A stretch of DNA of 64,000 nucleotides from Epiperipatus broadwayi (GCA_028023455.1 JAQFVV010013290.1:1-64000), one strand, 5' to 3'. Positions 33,813 to 47,569 are shown, counted from the first letter of the stretch. The notes: a model not told the origin generated them from the sequence alone. A program made the numbers and translations.

Positions 33813-35352
33813 ATAAATATCGAGAAATCTATGGGTTTGAACTTGTCGTAACCCCCTGATTAAGAAGCCCATATATATCTAATCACGAAGATCAGACAAA
33901 TGTCAGTAATGCAGTACAAGTGATAAATGTCACTAGTGACATTGAAAAAGTTGTACTGCTTTAAAAATAAATGGCACTTGTTTGAATACTATAATTTATA
34001 TAAATAATTTGCTATGCCACTATAATATATAGAGAGAGATTTCATTTAATAAAATATACATGAAGATTTTATTTAGTAAAAGAAACATTAAGATTTACCC
34101 CCATCCTTTTTCTGTTATTTTTAAATCAATCAATCCCACCTTCGTTGATTTTACAATAACTGGAATATATTAAATACTGTATTTGATATTTTAAGTATGG
34201 ACTATTTTAAAAGTATAGCAAAAAAAATAATTAGCAGTTATATAGAAAATAAATAATCAGTCCCCTTTTCAGAAATGAATAAATAATATTTTAAAATTTC
34301 AAAGCATTAATTAGCTTAAGTTCTGGATTCTCTCTGGATAGAAAATCCAGAGTTAAACAAAGATATATTTTTTTTATATTAAAGCATAAACAATATGTTG
34401 ACATAGAACAATCTGGAAAGCATATTAATTAATAATGTGTTATGTTTTAAAAGGGGATGTTAATAACTTGCTTCATGAAGGTTTACTTAAAATGACAGAA
34501 AAGATTTTTATGAATTAAGCTCACCAGTTTGTTTGAAATTGGCAAATTAATAATAAAGGCATACATATGAAATCAAGTAATAAATAACCATAAATAAATG
34601 ACCGCACCAAAGTTAAAGAAAGTTAGAGCATATGAGAGAAAATTAGATTTATAAAAATCATTTAAAAGCAAATTACATTTTACATAAAGTTACAAAATAA
34701 AGTTAAATCACATATTACAAGAAATCTTGATAGATGAATTAGGCTAGATTTAGTTTCAATGGTGGTGGTTTGAAATAATTTACCTTGCAATTTTAAGAGT
34801 CCAATTTAGTAGTTGCAGGTGCATGGAAATTAAAATGCAAGTTCTCCTGTGGCAGCAAGCTTCTATTAGCACAGTAAAGTTCTTAGGTCGGACTTTTTAC
34901 TCTTGGGCAGCAGAATGGTATGGCAGCAGAAGATGATGACCCAACTGGGCTGAGAAGTGATGGATTTACTGCTACATTATTTAAGTTTCAAGTGACATGT
35001 AATACGTTTACAATCAGTTCTCTCAATAGTAGCTAATCTAACCTGTGACTCAAAATTCAGCCATTTTATACTTTTTCTTTATCAGTTGTTTTTGAAGATG
35101 CAACAGTAAGGTAACATCCAAAAATAAATTCAAATCTATTTCCAGATTAGAAATAGATTTGACAACATGTTTTTAACAAAAGTATCTCTAATCTTAATCC
35201 CATTTTAAGTAAAAACTTTAATTAAAAATACCTTCCCAAGATTAAAACAATAGTGTTTCCAACCCTTAATTATTTTTATATATATATATATATAATTAAC
35301 TATTTTTAAAATATAAATATCGACTTATCGATATTTACAATATATATATATA
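33813..35352. other. AT-rich stretch with a less simple block near 34.8-35.0 kb
   Basis: 34800-34990 is somewhat GC-richer, with several gcagca-type words, but no element or gene is recognised. A (TA)n run lies near 35278-35294. Confidence 0.4.
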
Positions 35353-35431
35353 CATGACAAAAGGAGTGGATTGGGATACAGGGTTTATATATATATGCAT
35401 GACAAAAGGAATGGAATGGAATACAGGGTTT
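35353..35431. repeat. Duplicated 34-bp unit separated by (TA)n
   Basis: The segment starting catgacaaaagga and ending acagggttt occurs at 35353-35386 and 35398-35431 with three differences. A short TA run lies before the first copy and between the two. Confidence 0.8.
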
Positions 35432-36949
35432 AAACACAGATTTGTAGATGGAACTATCAAGCTCAATTTTAAGTTAAGATTGACTGCTTCAATATATATT
35501 ATTGTCCTATGTTAGTGACCAAAGATGAAGATTGCAGGATTGATTTTGAGTGGAGTAAGATATACATTTAGATTGAATTAAACTGTTAAATACAATTGTG
35601 CAACTAAAATGTGTGAATGTCACATGATGTACCAAAAAGTTATTACATGATTACTTTATGATATTGTAGTAGATAAGATAGCCTAATTTTCATTGATATA
35701 AGTACATATTTGCTTTGAATACAATACTAAATAATTTATGCATCAAAGTTGAGCTTCCATAATAAGCAGAAAGTATGGTATCATATAACAAAAGTATTAT
35801 ATCATATATCAAAGTAATCAAAGAATTTACAATTATATCACTAGCTAAAATTAAATTAGTAATATTTACTACCCATATTATTTCCATAGCATACATCTTA
35901 TAAGCAAAGTAACACAAGAGTATATATGTACATCTATGAATGTGCAATTTTACAGAAGTTTAAGCTAGTGCAAACTTGTGATGGTATTCAATCACTATCA
36001 CCCCCATCACAATATGTATAATACTTTTAATATCAAATGAAATTTTAAATATGTAATAGTGTCAGAATAATAAATCTTTATTAAAAGATGTTTTCAAATT
36101 TGTATCTCTTTTATTGTTTTTAAAAAACACAATCGTAGTCTATTCAAATATATGCTTATGATGTGCATTTCTTTCATGAATATAAAATATAGAACTAAGA
36201 TATTTAATTATACAGTGCTCTACTTTAATGAACTTTCACTTTTTCATTTAATTTCAAACTACATGCACCTACATATATTTCTTATAAAAACAATGAAAAA
36301 TATGAACTATTTCCATAATGGTTTCAATATCGATTTTTTTTATTATTCAATAAATTGTTTAGACTATTACCCTAACTCCATGCTATTTCGGGATCTTATC
36401 AAATATTATCATTCCTCTTTAATATTATATACAAAGATAATTTTAAAGAAGTAAAAAATAAAATATTTTTTTTCTTTTTTATTAATATATTTTAATTTAT
36501 ATTTATTACTATTACAATTTCTATTAATCAAACTGTTCTTAGATATTTATCAGAAAAGTCTAAATTAATGCAATCTTTATAGAATTCTCCTTTTTGAAAC
36601 AGTTATATTTTTAGAAATAAATATCTTTTGTATATTTATAACTCCATAAAAGATTATTTTATAAATAACAGGATGTTAACTAAAAATTCAAATAATAGGT
36701 ATTTTATTTCTACCTTTAAGATGACAATCAATTAAATATATGCATCACAGTATTGAGATGCTTATTTATATTAATTATTAATGGATCTTTGGGGGGAAAA
36801 GGTTATTAAACATTTAATTTTGTTGTTGGATCAATATAGATATTTTACTTATAATTGTAAATTTTATAAGATTAAAGAAGAGAATTCTGTGTGCTTATAC
36901 ATTTAAAGCATAAAAAGAACAAGTATTGATCATGCTGATTATATATAGT
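35432..36949. other. AT-rich stretch, no gene recognised
   Basis: The ORFs here (for example 36152-36454, 100 codons) are rich in I, Y, F, N and L and look like translated AT-rich DNA rather than protein. Confidence 0.45.
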
Positions 36950-37690
36950 TTTTGATGCATTGTAAACAACATCTGGATCTAAGAAATAATATTGTAATCC
37001 TAATAAATACAGCAATGGCACTCTTCTTTATGATGATAATAATATTTTGAACATGTAAATAAAGATTTTAATCATTTTTAGAATAATAATACAAGAATTA
37101 ATATGACAAATTTTAATAATATATCCATTTTATTTACTCATTTAGATTTGGACAAATATATTGTTTAGAGTATCAAAAGAGCTCTTTGTAATCTTAAGAA
37201 TGGAAGGATAAATCATGATGAAACACCTGGAAATGTTTTAAAATATGGTAAAAATATGTATTTGATTATATATTGTAATTTTTTAAAGAATATATTGACC
37301 CATAAATTTGTACCACCCAATCTTAAATATTCTTTTGAAACTCCAATTTTTAATTACAAAGTGAATAGACATGGTTTTCACAATTATCACAGAATATTAT
37401 TATTATTATTCACTATAGCAAAAGTATTTTTAAGGATTTTGTTGAATAGGTTCCTTCCATTTGCAGATAAATAATTTCAAGAGACTCCGTGTGGTTTTGG
37501 GGTATAAATTATTACTATAGTTATGGACATTTGTTGCCAAGCAAGTGCCAAAAATTTGTCTCATACAAAGAAGTACAATATATAATGCTTTTATTGTTTT
37601 GGGTAATGCAGGGGACTTCATTTTTGATAGTAAAAAAAAATTAAATGCTGTTGTCAGGTGGGTATGAAAGTTTTATATTACATTCAAATT
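36950..37690 (+). pseudogene. LINE reverse transcriptase, N-terminal half, decayed
   Basis: Frame-corrected translation follows the start of a LINE RT domain: SLKNGRINHDETPGNVLKYG (usual LKNGKAPG-D), then FVPPNLKYS (usual IP--WK-A), then PIFNYKVNRHGFHNYHRI (usual PI-KKG---NYRGI), then LLFTIAKVFLRILLNRFLPF. A stop is followed by ETPCGF (usual E-QCGFR) and a degraded TIDMIF-ARQ block. The catalytic FADD part is missing, so only RT motifs 0-2 remain. It is a LINE, but I cannot assign the clade. Confidence 0.7.
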
Positions 37691-40273
37691 TCAAACTGTT
37701 AAAATCCATAATATAGAAAGTAATCTATAGTAGCACTTCAATTGATTAATTAAGTTTGCAATAGATGCTTATGGAGAAGAATGAAAAGAGCTTTTCATAA
37801 AAGAAAAATAAAAAGTATGAATTATTTCAAAGACAGGAACATGTAGATTAAATAAAACAGACACTTGTAAACAAATATGGCTATTCCAACTTCTAGAAGA
37901 AAAAAAGAAGAGAGAAAAAATATATTCTAGAAATAAGTTTTTTAATGATTATATAACCCAATGTGTGTTCCACAAATACACCCACATATGTAACATGGTG
38001 TTTTTGTTTATTTGATATTTTACAAGTTCAAGGGTTTGTATAAATATTTAAAATTGATACTAGACTAGTTACTATACATTTTAATGATGTTAGATTTAAA
38101 CCAAATGGTACTTAGTGAGAAATTATTACTTGAATATCTGTGTTTTCTTTCAGTGTATGACTTGAAGTCCAATTCATTTCATTATGCTTTAGAACTTATT
38201 ATTGCAACATTGAATAAGCTATCAACTTAAAATGATAGTGTTATAATATTAAACTAGTTTCAACCTAATGGCTTTCATCAGTAAAAAAAAAAATCAATCT
38301 AATTCTGAAATGTATTTCCTTTTGTATGCCCATGTATATAAGTACTTGTGGGTATTTTATTTATGAATGTGCTATGAAAATAAGCTATATATAAACATTA
38401 TTCATTCAATCTTAAAAGTAAGAATTTAGCTTTATGAAATATATAATACTATAAAATTAATTCCAGAAAAAAACATTAAGCTTTAATTTTGCATTTCATT
38501 ATTTTTGGTAAATGTTGGAGCATATAAATAATTTATTTGTAAATACTTATTATTATTTTATTAAAAATTGGCTTACATGTTGGTTTATAAGTTATTGTTT
38601 TTTAGTTGAACCTTTGGGAGCATATTGTTTTCAAGATCCCAAGTAAGACAATTTGTAGATTGTTTTTTAGGCAAATTAAAATTTTTGTTATAAATGGAAA
38701 TGATAAATGAATATAATAATTAAACTTTTAGATATAACAAAATTATTAAATTACATTTTTTACTTTGAAATTTAATTAAAAGTATTCTCTGCAACTAGTG
38801 TTTATAAAATTTTATTAGGTGGTTGGGGAAAATTTAGATCATTTTAAAACTATTTCTGAGTATGAATCTCCAATAGAAATCAATTAATCTTGTAATAATG
38901 TTTGGTAAGTAATTACATAAAGTTTATTGTTTTAAACCTGGAGTCAAAACTGATTTTTGATATGGATTTTTTTTAGAAATGCACAAAGTCATTTAGGCAT
39001 AAATTTTTATAATTATATTAGTAAACTAGAAAATATTTTAAAAATTACACATAATATATGAGCAAAACTTAAATGTAATTTATTAGCAAATCTTTTCTAA
39101 AATAATTTTATAAAATATAATACTCTTAATATCAGTACTGAAATTTTCTAATTTACAAATAATGCTTTGTTCCTATTGGCAAGTGGAAAAAATACTGTGA
39201 TAAAATTGTATCTTTTTGTATATTTTAGAGATAGTAATAAAAAAAGGAATGCACAAAAGATTGCTTAATTTATTAGTAAATGTATATTACATTAAAAAGA
39301 TAGTTAAAAAAATATATTTAATTATATTTTTTACTTTATTTAAATTACTAAGTGATTTAAAAAATTTGTAAGATTTAAAGTTGTTTTTTGTTAATTTTTT
39401 AAAACTTTTTCTAATTTAAAACAACTTTTTCATGGAAATGATTTTTTTTGTTTACATTTTAAGGATAAACATTATACAATTGCAAACTTTTTGTTTTACA
39501 TTATATTTAGGTTTAATTATAAATAATAATTATGAAATGACATCTTTGTAAGTCAATTTTTTCACTATAAAATGATAAGTATTCTATTAATATATTTCTA
39601 TATCAGAGTTACATAATGTTGTGAAAATATTTAAAATGTTACCATTTATTTTTTTTTTTTTTAAATAAAGTTTGAGTGTAGAATCAGAAATATTTTGATG
39701 TAATCTATTACATAGTATTGTGACTACAATTTACAGATAAATTAAACTTCTGTATTTTTATGTTACATTAAATGATGGTTATAATTTTCTAAAAATATTC
39801 AAACTGTAATTACATTTTAGCAATGTTTTAAAATTAATTACTATAATAGAATTGCAATTTTTTATGCTTTTTAAAATTATTGTGTAAAAAGTTCCAAATT
39901 TCAAATAGTTTGAAGATTAATTTACTTTTTGTATAAAAATATGTTGTAGATATTAAATTGTGACCATGCTGATTTTCTTTGATTAACTTTTGCTGGTCCA
40001 AAATAACGTAAATAAAATAAGTTTAACATTGCAATACTTAATATTTTATCTAATATAGATGTCAGTTTAAATAATGTCTTAATCAAAATAACAAAATTAG
40101 TAAAGAATAAATTTATTTACATGAATTAAAAAACAAAGCTTATCTATTACATTATTAGAATAAAATAGTTTATTTTATCTTCCTTCCATGATATAATTTA
40201 ACTTTTAAAAATATTGTGTTTTTGTACATTTATTTCAAATCTATTAATTAATATTTTTATTATCTGAATACAA
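37691..40273. other. Very AT-rich stretch, no gene recognised
   Basis: Long T- and A-rich runs, especially 38.5-40.2 kb. I see no coding pattern or repeat unit. Confidence 0.5.
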
Positions 40274-40287
40274 GTATAATTTATATA

Positions 40288-40466
40288 AACAAGGCAAAAC
40301 TCTCCATACAGTAGTGCCACCCTGTGCCAACCAGAGTAATCAATGGATGCCAGAGGCTTGTGCATAAAATCCCTATCTAGTGCCTACTCATCCAATATTA
40401 CCAGATTAGTTTCTGGCTTGTTTAATAACAGTTATGTGCTAGTATAAGATGTATTGATCATGTGAT
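40288..40466 (+). mobile_element. Short retroposon family R1, copy B (179 bp)
   Basis: It has the same head as the 26.4 and 48.2 kb copies (aacaaggcaaaactctcc, then the ggatgccag block), then a jump to the tail (aataacagttatgtgctag, then gatcatgtgat). The middle is missing. A perfect 14-bp duplication GTATAATTTATATA flanks it (40274-40287 and 40467-40480). Confidence 0.88.
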
Positions 40467-40493
40467 GTATAATTTATATACTTGGAGTTTAGA

Positions 40494-40601
40494 TGTAATT
40501 ATAGGGATTTGAACACAAACTTTCAAGCTCCAACTATCCACTCTATCTCATACAACTAAGACACATAACCACACACATGTGAAAAAGATAAATGGTATCC
40601 A

Positions 40602-40643
<42 letters not shown>

Positions 40644-40791
40644 TATCCATACACACACACTATATATATATATATTGGAGATAATTTTCCTTTTCACATA
40701 TGTGTGGTCCTGTGTATTGTTTATATGAGATAGAGTGGATAGTTGAAGAGAAATTGAAAATCTATGTTCAAATGCCCTATAATTATAATTA
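40494..40791. mobile_element. Fold-back element around a (TA)n core, copy 1
   Basis: Arms of about 100 bp (40494-40590 and 40684-40791) are imperfect inverted copies. Matching landmarks are actatccactctatctcat with its complement atgagatagagtggatagt, and the cacacatgtgaaaa block. The core is (TA)n, with a TGGTATCC motif duplicated at 40593 and 40641. A relative lies at 42342-42690. Confidence 0.7.
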
Positions 40792-42341
40792 ATATTTTTC
40801 AAATAATCAAACCTATCTTGAAATAAAATATTTGTCTTTAAAATCATTTCTGCATTTCAAATAAAAGGTAAACAAATGTTCCTTACTAATATGTGTATTT
40901 TTAAAGATCATTGGACAAATAAGCTTTTTTTTTTTCACAATAACTCTAGAAATGTGGTAATAAAAATGAATAATGAAGTCTATCATATTTACTATTGTTT
41001 TCGAAAGATTTATTCTAAAATTTTATATACTATTGTTATATGAATCATGTAAATATCATATGAGTTACATCATGATTTGCAAATTATATTTATTCTGTAT
41101 AAACTAATAATAATCTAACATCAGAAGCTGCCAATATTTTTTATTTGTTACCTTTATTACTAAAAATTAACTTTTAGTATAGAATCATATTTTTTTGGAG
41201 ACTACTCTTAGAAAATTTATAATTTTACACAACATAAGGATTAATTTAACTTCTTTCTAAAATATATAATATGGTTATTAAACAGTTCCCATGCCATTTT
41301 TCTTTTTAATCTAGCTATATTAATAACTATGTTACAATAGAAACAAATGAATGTTCCATTTGTTTTATTTGTAAGTGAATATAAACTTTTAGTGTAGAAT
41401 TTGTTGAAAATTATTTTATAACATGTTGAGAGTTTCATATAGGTTAAAGATGAGGTTAATTTTTTTATATAAATGTATTCTTGATATGCAACTTTTACCA
41501 CATGTTCTTTTTATAATAATCTGACAATGCATTCTATTTATTTTATTTGTTATGGACAATAAATTCTTTGCTTAAAATTGTATATTCTTTTTGCCTTTGA
41601 AAATTACAAAAGAGTAATGCCTCAATGTTTTTTAGCACTATTAACTAGTGGTACAAAAGGTTTGAAGATATTAATTTGACTATTGACATGTGTGTATTTA
41701 ATTTAATAGTATCTTTCTCACATGATTTTGATCACACATTCAAGTATGTGTGATAGAATACGAATTTGAACATATGAATTTAAGTTTATCTATAAAATGT
41801 ATATATAAAATTAAATTATAACATGTGTTATGCATATTTTAGTCACTCAAAAAAAGAAGTTGTTTTAAAATACATCTGTAATTAAAAAGATTACTTTGAC
41901 TTCTGTCTTGATAAATTAATTGCATTATGATAGAGTTAATACTGATTAAAGCAAAAAAAAAAAAACCTTCTTTATATAAATTACCAAAATAATCTTTATG
42001 CCCATATCCATATAAAATCATCAATAATAAACTTAATAAGCTTGCAAAATTAGAATATTCAAGTAATACGTTCTCTAATATGGTCATTTCACAGATTTTA
42101 ATACCAATCTTCAACTGGATATAAAAATAGTTTTGGAATCTTAATACAATGTGAAATCTGATTATCTAAATCAAGACAGAAGAGACTTCTAAGAATAAAA
42201 AAAATAATTAACATCATCTAATTTTATTATATTGTGAAATGTTATAGCAAATTATTTAAAATATAGCTGAAATCATTTATACGTTATAATATCAAATACT
42301 AAGGCAGTATGTAAATTGTTTAAACTGAATGTTTTTTATAT
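40792..42341. other. AT-rich stretch, no gene recognised
   Basis: Nothing beyond short A/T runs. Confidence 0.5.
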
Positions 42342-42690
42342 ATGTAATTAGAGGAATTTCAACTCAGGATATTTCAGTCTATTAATCCTCCACTCCATCA
42401 CAAAAAAATGATACACATGACCATACACATGCAAAAAAATCCTGATCTTCAAAATATATACTCTATACAAAACCAGCACTCATCATTTTAATATAAATCA
42501 AGCACTTGATTGTATATAAATGTGGGAGATTATGATCTGTCCCAACTGATGAGTCTTAGTTGAGCACAAAATATGTATACTGGGATGATGTATCTTTTTT
42601 GCATGTGTATGATCATGTGTCTCAGTTGCTTATGATGGAGTGGAGGATAACTAGACTGAAAAATCCTGAGTTTAAATTTCTTTAATTACA
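42342..42690. mobile_element. Fold-back element, copy 2
   Basis: Arms at about 42342-42442 and 42589-42690 are inverted copies (cctccactccatca with tgatggagtggagg; acacatg and catacacatgc with their complements). The core is about 146 bp of unrelated sequence. Both arms share the pattern ccactc-at-tca followed by acacatga-ca-acacatg with the 40.5 kb fold-back, so both belong to one MITE-like family. Confidence 0.7.
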
Positions 42691-43872
42691 GATTACAATA
42701 TCCTAAACATTGATAATTAATGCACTATATTGTAAGCCAAAAATGTGCAAAGTTAATCTTGAAATAATTCAAAATTAATTATCTACAAAATGTTTTTCAA
42801 TTAAAAGCAAGTATACTAAAGTTTCAGTATTCACATCACATAAAACAGCTCAGAATAATCTTTAAAGATTATTTTATTTCTTACATCACATTAAAATAAC
42901 CAAGCATAAGCTCGGAAAATCATTTCATTTCTTAGACCCCAATTTATAGATGAATCTGTCAATGTAGAGCTTAAATTTGAAAGCAATATACATATTGTAA
43001 TGACTTTAAATAACTATTCCATAACCACTTACATTTATTAATGTGAATTTGGGAGTATTGCACACTTTGAAACCTGTCATGTTTTGGATTATGTATTCAG
43101 AATAATTATAGTATTTTCAAATAATATGTTCACAGACAGTTGAAGATTGGTGTTATAAGCAGGCAAAATATGATATTGGAGAGCTGATTTTTCATTATTT
43201 TAAAGTGATAATAAGTTTGGTAAATTTTATATTGGAAAATTTAATTGGCTGTTTTTTAAGATTTATTTTGAGAAATTTAGGCATTATTTCTAGTTTAATT
43301 TAGGAAGTCTTTGGTTTATATATACATTGGAGCCATGAACTATATTATATTTTGTTTTAAGCTCCCCCACCTCACATTCAATGTATATAGCATACAATAA
43401 CAGACCTTTTGATGCTAAACATGGATTAGAATATAATGAACATTGTTTTATTAGTAAATTGAGGTGACACATGTACATATATTTTACAGAGTGTGAGCTC
43501 ATTCATGATTTCACTACCATATTTTTTTTTTTTTTAGAATTACACTCTGGATGATTTTCTTTTTTTTTAATAACTTTTTTTTTTATAGAAACATAATAAA
43601 TCAATCTAAGAAATTGTGTTTTCCTTTAAAGTCTGTATTATCTTTAAGTATTTTCTATTATAAAAAAAAATTCATCAAGCAAAATACTGCACATCAAGTT
43701 TGGAAATGATAATAAAGGAAATATAAAATGTATGAGTTTTCAATGTAAACCTAAGAATTTTTATTTATATATATAATTATGTATAGCACTCAGAACAAAA
43801 AAATGGCTACTTGAATATCATAAAATTTGCAAATTTTAATGCTTTTTCTATTGATTTCTTTATATTTTTATT
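42691..43872. other. AT-rich stretch, no gene recognised
   Basis: No gene or repeat recognised; several T-runs near 43520-43590. Confidence 0.5.
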
Positions 43873-43883
43873 TGTTTACCTTT

Positions 43884-43992
43884 TGTGTTTTTTTCTCATG
43901 TGTCATAGCATCAGCCGGGAAGCGAACTTGCTAACCCGGGACAACTGCTTGTAAAGCAGATGTCACTGACTATTCAACCATCAATGCATGAC
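43884..43992 (-). mobile_element. Mini SINE with tRNA-like head, copy 2
   Basis: Read on the minus strand it has a tRNA-like fold: a clean anticodon arm CTGC-TTTACAA-GCAG (anticodon TAC, valine type), a T stem CCGGG/CCCGG with a 15-base loop that has an internal AGC/GCT pairing, then GATGCTATGACAC and an A-rich tail. The acceptor stem has mismatches. A perfect 11-bp target duplication TGTTTACCTTT lies at 43873-43883 and 43993-44003. Total length is 109 bp, so the element consists of little more than the tRNA unit and tail. Confidence 0.85.
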
Positions 43993-44209
43993 TGTTTACC
44001 TTTCATTTTGAATAGCATATAATTGAAGTTGCATAGTTAGAAAGAGAATAATTCACACCTTGGCTGTATATATAATAAGTGCAATAATGCTCCACGCTAA
44101 ATGTGTTTATAAGTAATCATTAAAATCAGTCAATACTTAGACAAACTCAGTATATTTAAAACTACATCATATATTTAAGTGAATTATTTACATAGTTATT
44201 AAAATGAGA

Positions 44210-44256
44210 TGGCACTAAGAGTGGTGGGTCATGTGAAAGTCCGAGTTCGAACCCTG
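44210..44256 (+). other. tRNA-like fragment with A and B boxes
   Basis: TGGCACTAAGAGTGG (44210-44224) resembles an A box and GAGTTCGAACCCTG (44243-44256) is a good B box. The spacing (18 bases) is too short for a tRNA and no acceptor stem is present, so this is probably a tRNA-derived remnant and not a gene. Confidence 0.35.
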
Positions 44257-46479
44257 CATGTATTACATATACAAATGCAGGTTTAAGCCTGTACAATGTA
44301 TTAATAGTTATTAAGCAAATTTACATATATCAAGCGAGGATAAATTATTTAAACTTTGATTTATAAATAATTATAAATGGTTTTACACTTTTATAATGTC
44401 GTTATTATAATAAAGTAAGCAGATGTTTTATTATTCCCTGATTTAGCGTTAAGTATCAAAACTCATTAATGAAGTTGATTACTTAGCTTGAAATGAAAGA
44501 TAAAATAAATTGTGGAGTCAGTGATAACGTGATCTCTCAGCAACGATAATGGAGCTTATCATCTTGCTGCAGTTCTCTTAATTCTTAGGGACCTAAACAT
44601 GCTTTAAGAAATGTTAAAATTTATAGTATATATATATATTTCTATTACTTTGATGCTTTCTTAATTATTTGTTTTTGCATCAACAAGTATATAGATTAAT
44701 AATCTGTGTATCCGGTCAACAGAAAATTGGCAGCAAGTAATAGCATATGGTATTTAGGTGTAGTAATTACACATTGTTTGACAATCTCTTAACATAATTT
44801 ATTTTAATAGCGCGTTTTTAGAGATGCACTATAATCTTCAAGACGCCTTTAATTAATTAAGATATTTATAAATTAAAGAATTTTTTTTAAATTTAAATTA
44901 ATTTATAATATTACATACATATGGATAGATTTTCACACTGCATATATATATATACATATGCCTAGAGAAAAAATAAACTGACAAAGAAATAGAATTATAC
45001 ATGTAGAAATAAAACTAGATCAAATAAATAGCAATTCGCAGTTATTCTAGCATCCCATTTTCTGAGCTACTTCGTCGTAATCTTTAATAAGCCTTTACGT
45101 TATCGTATAGTATTATTTAATATTTCTACTAACTATTATTTTCATTAAAAAATACATTTAAAAAAAAAATTAATGAAATCTGTAAACAACCCAGCTTTTT
45201 ATGAATTATTAATCAACCTGTTTTTCTCTTTTCATTGATTTTTTTTTAAATCCAATGTTTATTGAAATTATCATTTTGAAGGAGCTACTAGTAAATTGTA
45301 GTTAGCGTCCCCAGAAATCATTTCAGAATGAAAGAATCACTGTTTACACATACTCTTAACATTAACAAGTGAAGGTTTCTTCTTTTTTTATTATTATTTC
45401 TGCTTATATTGATTTTCTGCAAATAAAATTGCAAATATTTACATTACTTTCTTTTAAAATAATGAATGGATTGTTTACTTACATATTAATATAAATATGC
45501 ATATCCATATAAAAAATAAATAAAAATGTTAAAAATAATATTTGTAAATCATAAAGTTAATTCAGGTACTATGTTACATTTTAAAAAAAAATGGTTATTA
45601 TTATTAAAATGTTTCTTTTTTTCTTGGGATAATATCTTGAGCCACATAAGAATAATAAATGTTCTTTTAAACTGCCATTATTTAAACAGCGACATATTTA
45701 ATGGCTAAATAGTTTCGCGTATTAAAACCCACAGGCGTGTGAGAATTTTCAAGTACGCTCAATGTTTGTATTTTACCCACACGTAAACTATGGCTATTCA
45801 TTAATTTTCATGATATACATTTTTATTACTGGGATGCTAAAATGAATGAAGACAATATTAACAAATAATTATATATATGAGAACTGTACTCATTCTAGGG
45901 GGAAAACAGTTTAAATGATGCTTATTTATTTTAAGTTTTGGTTTGTAGACAAACTGATTTGTTTATAATGCCCCAATTATTTTGATTGCTGATTAAAATG
46001 GGTGTGTCCACGAAAAAGACAATTTTATACGATTGATATATCCTAAAAACATTACAAGAAAGTGAAGATATTTCTAACAAAATACTTATGAAATATAAAA
46101 TTATACTTCATTGACATCTTTAGTTTGCATAATATGTTTTATGTTATGAATTAACAAAGATAAAGATGAATAATATAATTACATATAAACATTGAATGAT
46201 TTCTTTATTGAGATAATTCCAAGAACTTAAATGAATTAGAGCAAACTATATGTTTAATGCAGAGATTGATCCAAAAAGATATTCAGAACCACATAAAAAG
46301 CAGACCCATTGCATAGTTTTATGATAGTATTTCAAATCCACCAAAACTAGTTAGATTAATCATGTCATTTACAAAAATATAAAAAAACTTTGATATATAA
46401 TAATTTCCAAATTGAGAATAATATGGAGTAAAATAGTTTTGTGTTTTGGACCTCATTTTTTATGAACTCTTTTTAACTC
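44257..46479. other. AT-rich intergenic stretch, no gene recognised
   Basis: Somewhat more CpG near 45700-45790 (ttcgcgta, aggcgtgtg, cacacgta) than in most of the window. No coding pattern or element was identified. Confidence 0.45.
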
Positions 46480-47410
46480 CATTTAAAAATATTAATGATA
46501 TATATATAATTTTTAACCATTATTGATCCATTATCTGATGAAGATCTCTCCAAGTTAAATCCAACTTTTCTGATTTCTACATGACTTCAGCACACTTTTT
46601 CATTTTATCTCCCCCTCTCACATGTGGTCTCTTTAAGCCAATAAACATCATATGATCACCATTTCTTATGCTTGCTTTTAACTGTTATTAAAACAGGCAA
46701 AACTCACTGATTGCTCTGGCTTGCTGTATGTGGCAATACGTATAGTGAGTTTTGCCTGTTTTAATGTGGTCTCTTTGTAAGCTTTTTATAATCACTTGGA
46801 ATTTAGTTTAAGATTTTACCTATTCATCTATTACTACATCTACTAACAATATGACCAGTCCAACTTCATTTTAATCTCTTAATTTTTTAAATAACACCTG
46901 TTTGTTTTGTCACTCATATATTTTGTTTCAATCTCTTCTTGTTATCTCTAACATACATCTCTTGATACTTTGTTGAATGGTCTGAAGTTTCTGTATTGCT
47001 CTTCTCTTAAATGTCCAACTCTTAGATCTGTAAGTAAGAGCTGGCAACACATATTTATTAAAATCTTTTTTTTTCAAACACATAGACATATTTCTGTTTA
47101 AAATTAAATTATTTACATAAAAATCATTATAACCAAGTTAAAATCTATGATTAATTTGGTCCATTACATTTTCATCAGAAGTAATAATATGATCAAGATA
47201 TTTGTTAACTTTTTCTAACTCTTCATTAATAGCCTTTATTTTCTTCTTTTGACAAAATTCATTACCCATTATATTTGACTCTTTTTAACAGTTACCTTAT
47301 ATCCTACTTTCTTACCTTCATCTAATAACTTGCAATATATCTAAAAGCTCTAAAGCATTGTTTGCAAAAACAACTACATCATCTGCAAAATAACTCCAAC
47401 ACATAGAATG
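46480..47410 (-). pseudogene. RTE-like LINE reverse transcriptase, decayed
   Basis: Minus-strand translation starts at the catalytic motif ADDVVVFANNALELL (about 47400-47345). It then follows the post-catalytic RTE layout with frame shifts: GNEFCQKKK, EELEKVNKYLDHIITSDENV, INHRF, KDFNKYVLPALTYRSKSWTF, RRAIQKLQTIQQSIKRCMLE ITRRD, and a tail near 46780 and 46500-46630 (RDHM, NQKSWI). Upstream RT motifs are absent: the fragment ends at a (TA)n/(GA)n tract. The tail is split by a 129-bp retroposon with target duplications. Better preserved than the copy at 840-1890. Confidence 0.78.
46635..46763 (-). mobile_element. Short retroposon family R1, copy D (129 bp, minus strand)
   Basis: A perfect 13-bp duplication ATGTGGTCTCTTT flanks it (46622-46634 and 46764-46776). 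On the minus strand it begins with the R1 head (aaaacaggcaaaactcac, then attgccaca and agagcaatca) and ends with the R1 tail (aataacagtt, then aatggtgatcatatgat plus a few bases). It also forms a hairpin: its first 21 bases TTAAAACAGGCAAAACTCAC(T) recur inverted about 30 bases later. It sits inside the RTE fossil, so it is younger than that. Confidence 0.82.
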
Positions 47411-47464
47411 ATTATTGCATTTCTTGTATTATGATGAATAATTACACAAATTTCAGAATGATCA

Positions 47465-47567
<103 letters not shown>

Positions 47568-47569
47568 AT

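Noticed and set aside
36152-36454. 100-codon ORF as a membrane protein
   Set aside because: Hydrophobicity and the I/Y/F/N/L bias are what AT-rich DNA gives by chance; there is no motif or neighbouring gene signal.
43905-43975. Functional tRNA-Val gene on the minus strand
   Set aside because: The anticodon arm is good, but the acceptor stem has mismatches and the T loop is twice the normal size. The copy has target duplications and an A-rich tail.
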